The position numbers and the translations under genes are program-made. From contig NZ_PJZF01000021.1 of NCBI RefSeq assembly GCF_002858675.1, forward strand, positions 30,800-94,799: DNA of 64,000 nt, in the 5' to 3' direction. Under the pieces are notes generated by a model. The model made no database searches, was not told the origin of the DNA, and was given only the letters and a program-made list of their open reading frames with translations. Position 1 is the first letter of the stretch. Each line of letters opens with the position of its first letter. This stretch comes from Chimaeribacter californicus (GTDB lineage Bacteria > Pseudomonadota > Gammaproteobacteria > Enterobacterales > Enterobacteriaceae). Positions 21,158-31,504 of the stretch are shown in pieces.

Positions 21158-22138
21158 ATGAAAGCACTTTTGCTTGAGCAACATGAGGGGCAGATTGCCG
21201 CCGGGGTACAGGAAATTGACGCAAACCAGCTGCCGGAAGGCGACGTGACGGTCGGGGTTGGCTGGTCGGGGCTGAACTATAAGGATGCGCTGGCGATCAC
21301 CGGCAAAGGCAAAATTGTGCGCAACTTCCCGATGGTGCCGGGCATCGATTTCGCCGGTACCGTGCAGGAAAGTAAAGACAGCCGCTTCCGGGCCGGCCAG
21401 CAGGTGGTGCTCACCGGCTGGGGCGTCGGTGAAACCCACTGGGGCGGGCTGGCGGAACAGGCGCGGGTCAATGCTGACTGGCTGGTGGCATTGCCGCCGG
21501 CGTTGTCGGCCCGCCAGAGCATGATCATCGGCACCGCCGGGCTGACGGCGATGCTCTGCGTGATGGCGCTTGAAGAGGGCGGCGTGGTGCCGCAGAGCGG
21601 TGAGGTGCTGGTCACCGGGGCCAGCGGCGGCGTCGGCAGCACGGCGGTGGCGCTGCTGGCCCAGCAGGGTTACCGGGTGACGGCAGTCAGCGGCCGCGCC
21701 CATACCCACCAATACCTGCGCGAGCTCGGCGCCGCGCACATTCTGCCGCGTGAGGAGTTTTTCGAAGCGGCGCGCCCGCTGGAAACCCAGCGCTGGGCCG
21801 GGGCGATCGACACCGTGGGCGATCGCCTGCTCGCCAACGTGCTGGCGCAGATGAACTATAACGGCGTGGTGGCCGCCTGCGGGCTGGCCGGCGGTTACCT
21901 GCTGCCCACCACGGTGATGCCGTTTATCCTGCGCAATGTACGGTTGCAGGGTATCGACTCGGTGCGTGCGCCGCTGCATCGCCGCCAGGCAGCCTGGGAA
22001 CGGCTGGCCGGCCTTCTGCCTGCCCACTTCTATGAGCAGGCGGCCACAGAAATTACCCTGGAACAGGTGCCGGAGGCGGCTGCCGCGCTGATGGACAACC
22101 GCATCACCGGCCGGACACTGGTGCGCATCGGCGGGTAA
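21158..22138 (+). CDS. acuI: AcuI (YhdH), NADPH-dependent acrylyl-CoA reductase
   Basis: A 326-residue zinc-free medium-chain reductase that detoxifies acrylyl-CoA to propionyl-CoA. It has the quinone-oxidoreductase N-terminal segment SGLNYKDALAITGKGKIVR, the conserved MVPGIDFAGTV, and the cofactor motif VLVTGASGGVGSTAVALLAQ. The ATG follows an AGAGAGG ribosome binding site. It is divergent from csrD, as in E. coli. The length is normal for the family. Confidence 0.94.
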   Translation: MKALLLEQHEGQIAAGVQEIDANQLPEGDVTVGVGWSGLNYKDALAITGKGKIVRNFPMVPGIDFAGTVQESKDSRFRAGQQVVLTGWGVGETHWGGLAEQARVNADWLVALPPALSARQSMIIGTAGLTAMLCVMALEEGGVVPQSGEVLVTGASGGVGSTAVALLAQQGYRVTAVSGRAHTHQYLRELGAAHILPREEFFEAARPLETQRWAGAIDTVGDRLLANVLAQMNYNGVVAACGLAGGYLLPTTVMPFILRNVRLQGIDSVRAPLHRRQAAWERLAGLLPAHFYEQAATEITLEQVPEAAAALMDNRITGRTLVRIGG

Positions 22139-22274
22139 AGCCCGGTAACAACATTGTCAACCTGCGCGATAATGTGTAACAAATGGCGGGATTGGCTGTC
22201 AGAATGGCGGTTAACAGCAATAATAGAGCCATTGCCCGCCGTTCTGGCCCCTGTTCTCCCGGAGATCGCCCCCT

Positions 22275-23279
22275 ATGCGCAAGCCACGCAAACTCACCGA
22301 GGCTGACGTTACCCCCGAAAGCCTGTTTATGCTGGACCGACGCCGGATCATGCAGGCGCTCGGCATCTCTGCGGCCTCTCTGGCGCTGCCCGCTGCCGCC
22401 CGTGCCGACATTCTCTCCTGGCTGAAAGGCAGCGAGGCTCCCAAAGCCCAGCCCGGCAAGCCGCTCACGTTCAGCAAACCGGCGGCCTGGCAGCCGGACT
22501 GGCCGCTGACACCGGAGGACAAAGTCACCGGCTACAACAACTATTATGAGTTTGGCCTGGATAAAGCCGACCCGGCCGCCAACGCCGGGACGCTGCAAAC
22601 CGCCGACTGGAAAATCCGTATTGAGGGTGAAGTCGCCAAACCGGTCACCTTCAGCATGGATGACCTGCTGAAACGTTTTCCGCTTGAGGAGCGCATCTAC
22701 CGCCTGCGCTGTGTCGAGGCGTGGTCAATGGTGGTGCCGTGGGTTGGCTTTGAGCTGGGCAAGCTGATCAAAGCAGTGGAACCGACCGGCAATGCGCGTT
22801 TTGTGGCGTTCCAGACGCTCTACGACCCGGAGCATATGCCCGGCCAGAAAGATCGCTTTGTGGGCGGCGGGCTGGCCTACCCTTACGTGGAGGGGCTGCG
22901 GCTGGATGAGGCGATGAACCCGCTCACCCTGCTCACCGTAGGCGTGTACGGCAAAACGCTGCCGCCGCAGAACGGCGCGCCGATCCGCCTGATTACACCG
23001 TGGAAATATGGCTTTAAAGGGATTAAGTCGATTGTAACAATCCGCCTGACCCATGACCGGCCGCCGACAACCTGGAACCTCTCTGCACCGGACGAGTACG
23101 GCTTTTACGCTAACGTGAACCCGCATGTTGATCACCCGCGCTGGTCGCAGGCCACGGAACGCGCCATCGGCAGCGGCGGCATTCTGGACGTGAAACGCCA
23201 GCCGACCCTGCTGTTCAACGGTTACGGCGATCAGGTGGCATCGCTCTATAAGGGCCTCGATCTGCGGGAGAATTTCTAG
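22275..23279 (+). CDS. msrP: MsrP (YedY), periplasmic molybdopterin methionine-sulfoxide reductase
   Basis: A 334-residue molybdoenzyme that repairs oxidised methionines in periplasmic proteins. A twin-arginine signal is present ([24 protein letters not shown], residues 21-44). The molybdenum ligand is Cys146 in [18 protein letters not shown]. The C-terminal [16 protein letters not shown] is also conserved. Its electrons come from MsrQ, whose start codon directly follows the msrP stop (TAG then GTG). E. coli carries this pair elsewhere with hiuH; placement beside aroQ occurs in other Enterobacterales. Confidence 0.95.
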   Translation: MRKPRKLTEADVTPESLFMLDRRRIMQALGISAASLALPAAARADILSWLKGSEAPKAQPGKPLTFSKPAAWQPDWPLTPEDKVTGYNNYYEFGLDKADPAANAGTLQTADWKIRIEGEVAKPVTFSMDDLLKRFPLEERIYRLRCVEAWSMVVPWVGFELGKLIKAVEPTGNARFVAFQTLYDPEHMPGQKDRFVGGGLAYPYVEGLRLDEAMNPLTLLTVGVYGKTLPPQNGAPIRLITPWKYGFKGIKSIVTIRLTHDRPPTTWNLSAPDEYGFYANVNPHVDHPRWSQATERAIGSGGILDVKRQPTLLFNGYGDQVASLYKGLDLRENF

Positions 23280-23882
23280 GTGAAGCGGTTGACGGCAAAA
23301 CAGATTACCGGCCTGAAAGTGCTGATCCATCTGGCGGGGTTGCTGCCGCTGGTGTGGCTGGTCTGGTCAGTGACCCAGGGCGGCTTCAGCGCTGACCCGG
23401 CCAAAGACATCCAGCACTTTACCGGGCGGACGGCGCTGAAATGGCTGCTCGCCACACTGCTTATCACCCCGCTGGCGCGTTACGGCAAACAGCCGCTGTT
23501 GATCCGCGTGCGCCGTTTGATCGGGCTGTGGTGCTTTGCCTGGGCCACACTGCACCTGCTGAGCTATTCGTTCCTGGAGCTTGGCATCAGTAACCTCGGG
23601 CTGCTGGGCAGTGAGCTGATTTCCCGCCCCTACCTGACGCTCGGCATCCTGAGCTGGCTGGTGCTGCTGGCGCTGGCCGCCACCTCGACGCTGGGCGCAC
23701 AGCGCCGGCTGGGGAAAAACTGGCAACGGCTGCACAACTTCATCTATCTGGCCGCGATCCTCGCGCCCATCCACTACCTCTGGTCAGTGAAAACCCTGTC
23801 GCCCCAACCGCTGATTTATGCCGTTTTTGCTGCGATATTGCTGGCATTCCGTTACAAAAAGGTCAGGCAATGGTGGCATTAA
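23280..23882 (+). CDS. msrQ: MsrQ (YedZ), heme membrane subunit for MsrP
   Basis: A 200-residue integral membrane b-type cytochrome that passes quinol electrons to MsrP. About six membrane segments are evident, with conserved histidines in [18 protein letters not shown] and [18 protein letters not shown]. It begins with GTG immediately after the msrP TAG. A GGGAG ribosome binding site lies inside the last msrP codons, so the two are tightly coupled. Confidence 0.93.
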   Translation: MKRLTAKQITGLKVLIHLAGLLPLVWLVWSVTQGGFSADPAKDIQHFTGRTALKWLLATLLITPLARYGKQPLLIRVRRLIGLWCFAWATLHLLSYSFLELGISNLGLLGSELISRPYLTLGILSWLVLLALAATSTLGAQRRLGKNWQRLHNFIYLAAILAPIHYLWSVKTLSPQPLIYAVFAAILLAFRYKKVRQWWH

Positions 23883-24006
23883 CCGGGGTGATTTTTCTGT
23901 GTTGTGCGCCACATAATAGGGGCCAATCCACTGTTTAGTGTCGATAAAGGGTTGATTATCTTCGCTGATAAGACCAGTATTTAGCTGCGATTTGCCTCGA
24001 TATCAT

Positions 24007-24012
24007 TATAAT
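24007..24012 (+). promoter_or_regulatory. Probable -10 element of the aroQ-accBC promoter
   Basis: A consensus TATAAT lies 112 bases upstream of aroQ in the 241-base msrQ-aroQ spacer. No good -35 stands at the right distance, so the exact promoter is uncertain. A long leader before aroQ-accBC would agree with the known control of accBC transcription. Confidence 0.45.
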
Positions 24013-24123
24013 GCCCCACTTTGGTGGCCAATACACAGGCGATTGGCCGCTAAAAAGGTGACAAAACGATGACATCGGGTTATTTTCTACAATACAGGTC
24101 AAATTGACGGAGATAGGCGCACG

Positions 24124-24576
24124 ATGGCAGACAAATTTCAGATCTTACTTCTCAACGGCCCCAACCTGAACCTGCTGGGTTCACGCGAGCCGGAGAAGTA
24201 TGGGCACACCACGTTGCCGGAGATTGTCAGCCGTCTGGAAAGCCAGGCCAGCGAATTGGGCGTAGCCCTGAGTCACCTGCAATCCAACGCGGAACATGCC
24301 CTGATTGATCGCATCCATCAGGCGCGTGGCAACACGGATTTTATCCTGATTAACCCGGCGGCGTTCACGCACACCAGCGTGGCCCTGCGCGATGCCCTGT
24401 TGGGGGTAGCGATCCCGTTTATCGAGATTCACCTCTCCAATGTGCACGCCAGGGAGCCGTTCCGCCACCACTCCTATCTTTCTGATATTGCCGTCGGCGT
24501 CATCTGCGGACTGGGGGCTGACGGTTATACCTTTGCATTACAGGCAGCGGCGCGCCGCTTGTCACAATCCAATTAA
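24124..24576 (+). CDS. aroQ: Type II 3-dehydroquinate dehydratase
   Basis: The third step of the shikimate pathway: 3-dehydroquinate to 3-dehydroshikimate. The 150-residue protein has the type II signatures [20 protein letters not shown] (catalytic Tyr) and [17 protein letters not shown], then [20 protein letters not shown] with the active-site His. It is the first gene before accBC, 30 bases upstream of accB. E. coli K-12 lacks this enzyme and uses the type I aroD, but it is standard in Serratia and Yersinia. Confidence 0.96.
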   Translation: MADKFQILLLNGPNLNLLGSREPEKYGHTTLPEIVSRLESQASELGVALSHLQSNAEHALIDRIHQARGNTDFILINPAAFTHTSVALRDALLGVAIPFIEIHLSNVHAREPFRHHSYLSDIAVGVICGLGADGYTFALQAAARRLSQSN

Positions 24577-24606
24577 ATCAAGCAAAAAGAGTACGGAATC
24601 ACACTC

Positions 24607-25077
24607 ATGGATATTCGTAAAATCAAGAAACTGATCGAACTGGTTGAAGAATCCGGCATCGCTGAACTGGAAATTTCTGAAGGTGAAGAATCAGTTCGTA
24701 TCAGTCGTGCCCCGGCCGTGCCGAACTACCCAATGATGCAGCAGGCGTATGCTATGCCGATGCAGCAACAGCCGGCCCTGGCCGCTGCCGTTGCCCCGGC
24801 TGCTACCGTAGAAGCCGCCCCGGCTGCTGCGGCTGCCATCAGCGGACACATCGTTCGTTCACCGATGGTCGGCACCTTCTACCGCACCCCAAGCCCGGAC
24901 GCCAAGCCGTTCATCGAAGTGGGCCAGAAAGTGAATGCGGGCGATACCCTGTGTATCGTTGAAGCCATGAAGATGATGAACCAAATCGAAGCTGATAAAT
25001 CGGGTGTGGTGAAAGCCATTCTGGTAGAAAGCGGTCAACCGGTTGAATTTGACGAGCCACTGGTCGTCATCGAATAA
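24607..25077 (+). CDS. accB: Biotin carboxyl carrier protein of acetyl-CoA carboxylase
   Basis: The 156-residue carrier of the carboxyl group in the first step of fatty acid synthesis. It has an N-terminal region [21 protein letters not shown], an alanine/proline-rich linker (residues about 50-80) and a C-terminal biotinyl domain. Lys122, in EAMKMM, is the biotinylated residue, the same position as in E. coli, and the thumb QIEADKSG follows. It is co-transcribed with accC, 11 bases downstream. Confidence 0.98.
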   Translation: MDIRKIKKLIELVEESGIAELEISEGEESVRISRAPAVPNYPMMQQAYAMPMQQQPALAAAVAPAATVEAAPAAAAAISGHIVRSPMVGTFYRTPSPDAKPFIEVGQKVNAGDTLCIVEAMKMMNQIEADKSGVVKAILVESGQPVEFDEPLVVIE

Positions 25078-25088
25078 CGAGGCGCCTC

Positions 25089-26438
25089 ATGGTAGATAAA
25101 ATCGTCATCGCCAACCGTGGTGAGATCGCCCTGCGTATTCTGCGTGCCTGTAAAGAACTGGGCATCAAAACCGTAGCGGTTCACTCCACCGCGGATCGCG
25201 ATTTGAAACATGTGCTGCTGGCAGATGAAACCGTCTGTATCGGCCCGGCACCCTCTGTAAAAAGTTACCTGAATATCCCGGCAATCATTGCTGCTGCTGA
25301 AATTACCGGCGCGGTTGCGATTCACCCGGGGTATGGTTTCCTGTCTGAAAACGCTGACTTCGCTGAGCAGGTTGAGCGCTCCGGCTTCATCTTCATCGGC
25401 CCGCGCGCCGAGACCATCCGCCTGATGGGCGACAAAGTCTCTGCGATCAACGCGATGAAGAAAGCAGGCGTGCCGACGGTACCCGGCTCCGACGGTTCGC
25501 TGACCGATGACATGGAAAAGAACCGTGCCTTCGCGAAACGCATCGGCTACCCGGTGATCATCAAAGCCTCCGGCGGCGGCGGCGGTCGCGGTATGCGTGT
25601 GGTTCGCAGCGACAAGGATCTGGAAGAATCCATTAACATGACCCGTGCGGAAGCTAAAGCGGCTTTCAACAACGACATGGTTTACATGGAGAAATACCTG
25701 GAGAACCCGCGCCACATCGAAATTCAGGTGTTGGCAGACGGCCAGGGCAACGCCATCTATCTGGCAGAGCGTGACTGCTCCATGCAGCGCCGCCACCAGA
25801 AAGTAGTGGAAGAGGCTCCGGCACCGGGCATCACCAGCGAAATGCGCCGTTACATCGGCGAGCGCTGCGCCAAAGCCTGTGTGGACATCGGCTACCGCGG
25901 TGCAGGTACTTTCGAGTTCCTGTATGAAAACGGCGAGTTCTACTTCATCGAGATGAACACCCGTATTCAGGTAGAGCACCCGGTCACTGAGATGATCACC
26001 GGTGTGGACCTGATCAAAGAGCAGCTGCGCATCGCTGCCGGTCAGCCGCTCTCCATCACCCAGGATGAAGTGCGTATCCAGGGCCATGCGGTCGAGTGCC
26101 GTATCAACGCGGAAGACCCGAACACCTTCCTGCCGAGCCCGGGTAAAATCACGCGCTTCCACGCGCCGGGTGGCTTTGGCGTGCGTTGGGAATCGCACAT
26201 TTACGCCGGGTATACCGTCCCGCCGTATTACGATTCCATGATCGGCAAACTGATCACCTACGGTGAAAACCGTGACGTGGCGATTGCCCGCATGAAAAAT
26301 GCGCTGGCGGAACTGATCATCGACGGCATTAAAACCAACGTTGATCTGCAGCAGCGCATTATGGCCGATGAAAACTTCCAGCACGGTGGCACCAACATCC
26401 ACTATCTGGAAAAGAAACTTGGCTTGCAGGAAAAATAA
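25089..26438 (+). CDS. accC: Biotin carboxylase subunit of acetyl-CoA carboxylase
   Basis: A 449-residue ATP-grasp enzyme that carboxylates biotin on AccB. It begins [20 protein letters not shown], has the glycine-rich ATP loop [16 protein letters not shown] and the catalytic segment [20 protein letters not shown], and ends as E. coli AccC does. Codons are more biased to the highly expressed set than in the neighbours. A strong intrinsic terminator follows 17 bases after the stop. Confidence 0.98.
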   Translation: MVDKIVIANRGEIALRILRACKELGIKTVAVHSTADRDLKHVLLADETVCIGPAPSVKSYLNIPAIIAAAEITGAVAIHPGYGFLSENADFAEQVERSGFIFIGPRAETIRLMGDKVSAINAMKKAGVPTVPGSDGSLTDDMEKNRAFAKRIGYPVIIKASGGGGGRGMRVVRSDKDLEESINMTRAEAKAAFNNDMVYMEKYLENPRHIEIQVLADGQGNAIYLAERDCSMQRRHQKVVEEAPAPGITSEMRRYIGERCAKACVDIGYRGAGTFEFLYENGEFYFIEMNTRIQVEHPVTEMITGVDLIKEQLRIAAGQPLSITQDEVRIQGHAVECRINAEDPNTFLPSPGKITRFHAPGGFGVRWESHIYAGYTVPPYYDSMIGKLITYGENRDVAIARMKNALAELIIDGIKTNVDLQQRIMADENFQHGGTNIHYLEKKLGLQEK

Positions 26439-26455
26439 TATCCTGACTTATTAAT

Positions 26456-26490
26456 ATAACGCCCGCGCAATGCGGGCGTTATTATTTATA
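26456..26490 (+). terminator. Intrinsic terminator after accC
   Basis: ATAACGCCCGC at 26456-26466 pairs perfectly with GCGGGCGTTAT at 26472-26482 over a 5-base loop, followed by TATTTATA. It separates the essential accBC genes from the accessory metalloprotease downstream. Confidence 0.9.
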
Positions 26491-26673
26491 CCTATACATT
26501 TATTTCTGCCACGCATTATTCCTGTTACAGCTTCTATTAATTCGTTTTAAAAAGATGGTAAGCTCCCACGCGGTTATTCAACGCACTCTATTAAAGCCAA
26601 CATCGCGCTCACCTGCATCGCGTTAAATAACACTTTCAATACAGCATCGGATTTTTATATTAAGGAATAATGA

Positions 26674-28620
26674 ATGAAAGGTTATAAGTTTAATCAGGTA
26701 GCGCTGGGTTTAGCATTACTACTTGTGGCAGGTTCCGCGCTGGCAGACTCCGCCTCCGCGGAGATAAATTCAATGCCTGTCGCCCCTGCGCCTATCGAAA
26801 ATAGCTGGTGGGCGAAATATCAATACTCCCAGGGGTTTAATGAGGCATTGTCTCAACTGGCCCTCTCTTTCGAACAGTTGAACAGTGATATCAGCGCAAC
26901 AGAAGCCCGGTCTAAAGATGTTAACGACCCATTATTCTGGCTGAAAAGGACACTGGAGATTTATCCTGTCGATGCAACCGATAGCTATAATATCCCCGTA
27001 ACAGAAAGTAATGACGTCAGGCGTGCCCGCCTCACCGGTTTTGACCGCAATAATTATTTCCTGACGCGGGAATATGGCAAGACCGGCGAAGCCATTACCA
27101 TTCAGGCCGGGACGATCCCGGCCGGTGTCGCCTGTTATGCGGCCATGGATGGGGATATGACAGTCTTTAAAGCGACCGGCAGTGAACAACCGTTGCTCTC
27201 TGACGGCACGACCACCTACATACTGCCCCATGACGGCATCCTGCTGTTAGGCTGCAAAGATAACAACAAACATATGGAGAATCTGGATACCGTTGTGCCG
27301 ATGCAAATTCTCAGCGGCGGTTCACAACGCCATCCGCTATTTATTTTCGGCATCAATAGCCAGAGCGAATGGACAGACTTCAGCCGGCAAACCACACCTA
27401 CCGGCTATGGCGTATTCTTTGATGGCCGTACCCGTTACGCCGCCAGCCAGAAAAAAATGCTCGCCTCTGCCGATACCGACATCATGCACACCCTGCGGGA
27501 AAACCTGCTGCGCACCCTCACCTATGACAAGCTGAATGGCCTGGATGCTTCCTCTGATCTGCACCAGCCGGCGCGCGCGCTGTTTATGGCCAGCTATGAT
27601 ACCTGCTGCTGGGCAAACAGTGCTGCCGGGCAACTGGCGATAGGTTTTGAAGGCAACGTACCCACTACCAGCAGTTGGGGTACCTGGCATGAGTATGGCC
27701 ATCAATACCAGATGGGCTGGTCATGGAGTAGTCTGAGGGAAGTGACGGTTAACCTCTATTCCCTGGCGGCCTGCTATACCGAGTGGGGCTATGCCGCCCT
27801 CAATCAGTGCCATAAAAAAGCGCCTTCATTAGGGTTTACCTGGGATCAGCAAGCCGTGGGTAGCATGATTAAAGCCGGCCAAAGCTGGAATATCGACACC
27901 GATCCCGATCTGTCACGCCGTTTAAATATGTTCGCACAATTGATGGCCAGCTATCCGGATCTCTACCCGGCGCTGGGCAAAGCCTTCCGTGAAGACTACA
28001 ACCGTGCGAAAAACAGAGCAGCGCTGGATGAGACCCCCGAAAAAGTTGACTGGTTCGCGGTCAATACCAGCCGCCTGAGTGGGTATGATCTGCGGGAGTT
28101 CTTCACCCTGTGGAACCTGCCTTACAGTGCTGCTGCTGATGAGCAGATCGCTGCGATGAAACTGCCTGCCCCTGCCCAGCCGGTTGCTGCCTATGAAGTG
28201 CCGTTGATTCATAGCGGTACGGCGCCTACCACCGCCATGCTGAAGATTGAGGGCAATGAGGATAAAAAGGCCATCGGCTTTATCACCAATTCCGCGAAAT
28301 TCGGCCCGCAAAGTCTCATCTGGGCAGGCGAAGAGATGTCTACGCTGCATACGCAGGTGGTGGATACGCAGAACCGGGCGTTTAACGTGACGCTGCGCGG
28401 CACAAGGTCGATGGGAGGCTGTGAGAGCCATGCGATTAACACTACGGTGGTCTGCGGATCAGCGGGTTCCAGCACCTTCCTCAAAGTCAGTTACCACCCG
28501 GAAGATAACCTCGACCTGCCGGCCGGTGAATATAGCGGCACCCTGCCGTTGATCGCCTCCCTCTGGAAAATCCCGGAGCGGACGGCTAACGTCAATATTC
28601 CGCTGACCATCAGTAAGTAA
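26674..28620 (+). CDS. Secreted M60-like (enhancin/SslE-type) zinc metalloprotease
   Basis: A 648-residue exported protein with a clear signal peptide (residues 1-24, cleavage after SALA). The peptidase core holds the gluzincin motif HEYGH at residues 339-343 in WGTWHEYGHQYQ, with the third zinc ligand Glu356 in SLREVTVNLYS. This is the M60-like arrangement found in mucin-degrading and viral-enhancin proteases. The C-terminal 130 residues look like a separate beta-sandwich, with a Cys pair and the pilin-like ending LPAGEYSGTLPL. Base composition in the upstream region is visibly more AT-rich than in its neighbours. It interrupts the conserved accC-yhdT junction, between two hairpins, suggesting acquisition. 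The substrate is not known; host glycoprotein is a guess from the family. Confidence 0.85.
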   Translation: MKGYKFNQVALGLALLLVAGSALADSASAEINSMPVAPAPIENSWWAKYQYSQGFNEALSQLALSFEQLNSDISATEARSKDVNDPLFWLKRTLEIYPVDATDSYNIPVTESNDVRRARLTGFDRNNYFLTREYGKTGEAITIQAGTIPAGVACYAAMDGDMTVFKATGSEQPLLSDGTTTYILPHDGILLLGCKDNNKHMENLDTVVPMQILSGGSQRHPLFIFGINSQSEWTDFSRQTTPTGYGVFFDGRTRYAASQKKMLASADTDIMHTLRENLLRTLTYDKLNGLDASSDLHQPARALFMASYDTCCWANSAAGQLAIGFEGNVPTTSSWGTWHEYGHQYQMGWSWSSLREVTVNLYSLAACYTEWGYAALNQCHKKAPSLGFTWDQQAVGSMIKAGQSWNIDTDPDLSRRLNMFAQLMASYPDLYPALGKAFREDYNRAKNRAALDETPEKVDWFAVNTSRLSGYDLREFFTLWNLPYSAAADEQIAAMKLPAPAQPVAAYEVPLIHSGTAPTTAMLKIEGNEDKKAIGFITNSAKFGPQSLIWAGEEMSTLHTQVVDTQNRAFNVTLRGTRSMGGCESHAINTTVVCGSAGSSTFLKVSYHPEDNLDLPAGEYSGTLPLIASLWKIPERTANVNIPLTISK

Positions 28621-28629
28621 TCCTTTCCA

Positions 28630-28656
28630 CTGCGGCACCTGCAACCGGTGCCGCAG
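28630..28656 (+). terminator. Hairpin after the M60-like protease gene
   Basis: CTGCGGCACC at 28630-28639 pairs perfectly with GGTGCCGCAG at 28647-28656 over a 7-base loop. It is followed by AAAATCTTT, a poor U-tract. It begins 10 bases after the stop codon and probably terminates or protects the transcript. Confidence 0.65.
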
Positions 28657-28721
28657 AAAATCTTTGGGCAACCCCCGCACAATCCGTACAATCCCCCCAT
28701 CTTTACTTATTTGGAAACGCT

Positions 28722-28967
28722 ATGGATACGCGATTTATTCAGGCGCACCGGGAAGCGCGCTGGGCCGCGGGCCTGACCGTCGCTTACCTGCTGGCCTGGG
28801 TGCTGGCGGCCTACCTGCCGGACAGCGCGCAAGGCGTCACCGGCCTGCCCCACTGGTTTGAAATGGCCTGCCTGCTGGTGCCGCTGCTGTTTATTCTGCT
28901 CTGCTGGCTGATGGTGCGCGTGGTGTTCCGCGAGATGCCGCTGGAGGAGCAAGACCATGCAAACTGA
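28722..28967 (+). CDS. yhdT: YhdT, small membrane protein before panF
   Basis: An 81-residue DUF997 protein with two membrane helices (residues about 15-33 and 47-68) and the conserved N-terminal QAHREARWA. Its function is unknown, but it always precedes panF. The reading frames overlap by 11 bases here, suggesting that the two work together or are coupled in translation. Confidence 0.92.
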   Translation: MDTRFIQAHREARWAAGLTVAYLLAWVLAAYLPDSAQGVTGLPHWFEMACLLVPLLFILLCWLMVRVVFREMPLEEQDHAN

Positions 28968-30411
28968 TGTGCTGCTGCCGCTGCTGGGCTACCTGCTGCT
29001 GGTGTTCGGCCTGTCGGTGTTTGCGTACCGCCGCCGCCAGCAAGGCAACTTCCTCAACGACTACTTCCTCGGCAACCGTTCAATGGGCGGCTTTGTGCTG
29101 GCGATGACGTTGACCGCCACCTACATCAGCGCCAGCTCTTTTATCGGCGGCCCCGGCGCGGCGTATAAATATGGCCTCGGCTGGGTGTTGCTGTCGATGA
29201 TTCAGCTGCCGGCGGTCTGGCTGTCGCTGGGGGTGCTCGGCAAGAAGTTCGCCATTCTGGCGCGCCGCTATAACGCGGTGACGCTCAACGACATGCTCTA
29301 CGCCCGCTACCAGAGCCGCCTGCTGGTGTGGCTCGCCAGTTTCAGTTTGCTGGTGGCGTTCCTCGGTGCGATGACGGTGCAGTTCATTGGCGGCGCGCGC
29401 CTGCTGGAAACGGCCGCCGGCATTCCGTATGACACCGGGCTGCTGATTTTCGGCATCAGTATCGCGCTCTACACCGCCTTCGGCGGCTTCCGCGCCAGCG
29501 TGCTGAACGATGCGATGCAGGGACTGGTGATGCTGCTCGGCACCGTATTGCTGCTGGTGGCGGTGGTGCATGCCGCCGGTGGGCTGCATGCCGCCGTGGG
29601 CAAACTCCAGCAGATCGACCCGAAGCTGGTGTCGCCGCAGGGCGGGGATAATATTCTCAGCCTGCCGTTTATGGCCTCGTTCTGGGTGCTGGTCTGCTTC
29701 GGCGTGATTGGCCTGCCGCATACCGCCGTGCGCTGCATCGCCTACCGTGACAGCAAAGCGGTGCATCGCGGCATTGTGCTCGGCACCATTGTGGTGGCGG
29801 TGCTGATGCTGGGAATGCACCTGGCAGGCGCATTAGGCCGGGCGATCCTGCCGGATCTGAAAATCCCGGATCAGGTGATCCCGACGCTGATGATCGCGGT
29901 GCTGCCGCCGTTTGCCGCCGGGATCTTCCTGGCTGCGCCGATGGCGGCGATCATGTCCACCATCAATGCGCAGCTGTTGCAGTCTTCCGCGACCATCGTC
30001 AAGGATCTCTACCTGAATGCCCGGCCGGAGGCGCTGAAGAACGAAAAGCGCCTGACGCGCATGACCAGCCTCGCCACGCTGGTGCTGGGCCTGCTGGTGC
30101 TGCTGGCCGCCTGGCATCCGCCGGAGATGATCATCTGGCTTAACCTGCTGGCGTTTGGCGGGCTGGAGGCGGTGTTCCTCTGGCCGCTGGTGCTCGGCCT
30201 CTACTGGGAGCGGGCCAACGCCACCGGTGCGCTAAGCTCAATGTTAACCGGGGCCGCCAGCTATACGCTGCTGGCCGGCATCGATCTGCATATCGCCGGC
30301 CTGCACCCCATTATTCCGTCGCTGCTGCTCAGCCTGCTAGCGTTTACTATCGGTAACCGGTTCGGTAAGGCAGCGATTACTGCGCTGCCGGTGACCGGGC
30401 CACAATCATAA
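28957..30411 (+). CDS. panF: PanF, sodium/pantothenate symporter
   Basis: A 484-residue sodium:solute symporter (SSS family) with about 12-13 membrane segments, importing pantothenate for coenzyme A synthesis. The SSS signature region FGVIGLPHTAVRCIAYRDSKAVHRG and the N-terminal sodium-site helix MTLTATYISASSFIGGPGAAYK are conserved. It overlaps yhdT and is 12 bases upstream of prmA. Confidence 0.95.
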   Translation: MQTDVLLPLLGYLLLVFGLSVFAYRRRQQGNFLNDYFLGNRSMGGFVLAMTLTATYISASSFIGGPGAAYKYGLGWVLLSMIQLPAVWLSLGVLGKKFAILARRYNAVTLNDMLYARYQSRLLVWLASFSLLVAFLGAMTVQFIGGARLLETAAGIPYDTGLLIFGISIALYTAFGGFRASVLNDAMQGLVMLLGTVLLLVAVVHAAGGLHAAVGKLQQIDPKLVSPQGGDNILSLPFMASFWVLVCFGVIGLPHTAVRCIAYRDSKAVHRGIVLGTIVVAVLMLGMHLAGALGRAILPDLKIPDQVIPTLMIAVLPPFAAGIFLAAPMAAIMSTINAQLLQSSATIVKDLYLNARPEALKNEKRLTRMTSLATLVLGLLVLLAAWHPPEMIIWLNLLAFGGLEAVFLWPLVLGLYWERANATGALSSMLTGAASYTLLAGIDLHIAGLHPIIPSLLLSLLAFTIGNRFGKAAITALPVTGPQS

Positions 30412-30423
30412 AAGAGAAGTGCC

Positions 30424-31305
30424 ATGCCTTGGATTCAACTGAAAATTAACACCCGCGGCAGTGATGCGGAGAGCCTGGGCGATGCCCTGATTGAGAGCGG
30501 CGCGGTCTCCGTGACCTTCCAGGACACCCACGACACGCCGGTGTTTGAGCCGCTGCCGGGCGAAACGCGCCTGTGGGGCGATACTGACGTCATCGGCCTG
30601 TTTGATGCGGAAACCGACATGAAAGAGGTGGTCGCGATCCTTGAGCACTCGCCGTTGCTGGGCGCGGGCTTTGCCCACCGTATTGAACAGCTGGAAGATA
30701 AAGACTGGGAGCGCGAATGGATGGACAACTTCCACCCGATGCGCTTCGGTGAGCGGCTCTGGATCTGCCCGAGCTGGCGCGATGTGCCGGACCCGGACGC
30801 CGTCAACGTGATGCTCGACCCCGGCCTGGCGTTCGGTACCGGCACCCACCCGACCACCGCGCTCTGCCTCCAGTGGCTCGACGGGCTGGATCTCGCGGGC
30901 AAAACCGTGATCGACTTCGGCTGCGGCTCCGGCATTCTGGCGATTGCCGCGCTGAAGCTGGGGGCGGCGCGCGCCATCGGCATCGACATCGATCCGCAGG
31001 CGATTCAGGCCAGCCGGGATAATGCCCAGCGCAACGGCGTCTCTGAGCGCCTGGAACTGTTCCTGCCGCAGGATCAGCCCGCCGATCTCAGCGCTGACGT
31101 CGTAGTGGCGAACATCCTCGCCGGGCCGCTGCGTGAGCTGGCGCCGCTTATCGGCTGCCTGCCGAAAACCGGCGGCCACCTTGGCCTCTCCGGCGTGCTG
31201 GCAACGCAGGCAGAAAGCGTCTCTGAAGCCTATCAGGATCTGTTTGCGCTTGACCCGGTGGCGGAGAAAGAGGAGTGGTGCCGCATCACCGGCGTTCGAC
31301 GTTAA
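30424..31305 (+). CDS. prmA: PrmA, ribosomal protein L11 methyltransferase
   Basis: A 293-residue S-adenosylmethionine enzyme that trimethylates L11 at several lysines and the N-terminus. It has an N-terminal L11-recognition domain (residues 1-55), then the Rossmann domain with motif [21 protein letters not shown], the acidic motif IDIDPQAI and the catalytic loop [25 protein letters not shown] just before motif I is also conserved. It is co-directional with panF. Confidence 0.96.
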   Translation: MPWIQLKINTRGSDAESLGDALIESGAVSVTFQDTHDTPVFEPLPGETRLWGDTDVIGLFDAETDMKEVVAILEHSPLLGAGFAHRIEQLEDKDWEREWMDNFHPMRFGERLWICPSWRDVPDPDAVNVMLDPGLAFGTGTHPTTALCLQWLDGLDLAGKTVIDFGCGSGILAIAALKLGAARAIGIDIDPQAIQASRDNAQRNGVSERLELFLPQDQPADLSADVVVANILAGPLRELAPLIGCLPKTGGHLGLSGVLATQAESVSEAYQDLFALDPVAEKEEWCRITGVRR

Positions 31306-31504
31306 CATCCTGTTAATACTGATGTAATCTTTTCGCTGCTTATTCCTTAAACAGCACAATCGGCCACCTCCGGGTGGCCAAAATGCCACGATTTGCCCTT
31401 TCCCCTGAGAAAAGTGAGTGTACTCTGCGCGCCGCCTCCCGCCGGCAATCCCTGGCGGGTTGGTCACATCACTGCCTGTCCCTGAAACTGCTCAAGAGAA
31501 AGAG

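Noticed and set aside
31362..31379. Hairpin GGCCACC-N4-GGTGGCC after prmA as a terminator
   Set aside because: It is followed by AAAATG rather than a T-tract on the plus strand, so termination of prmA is not supported.
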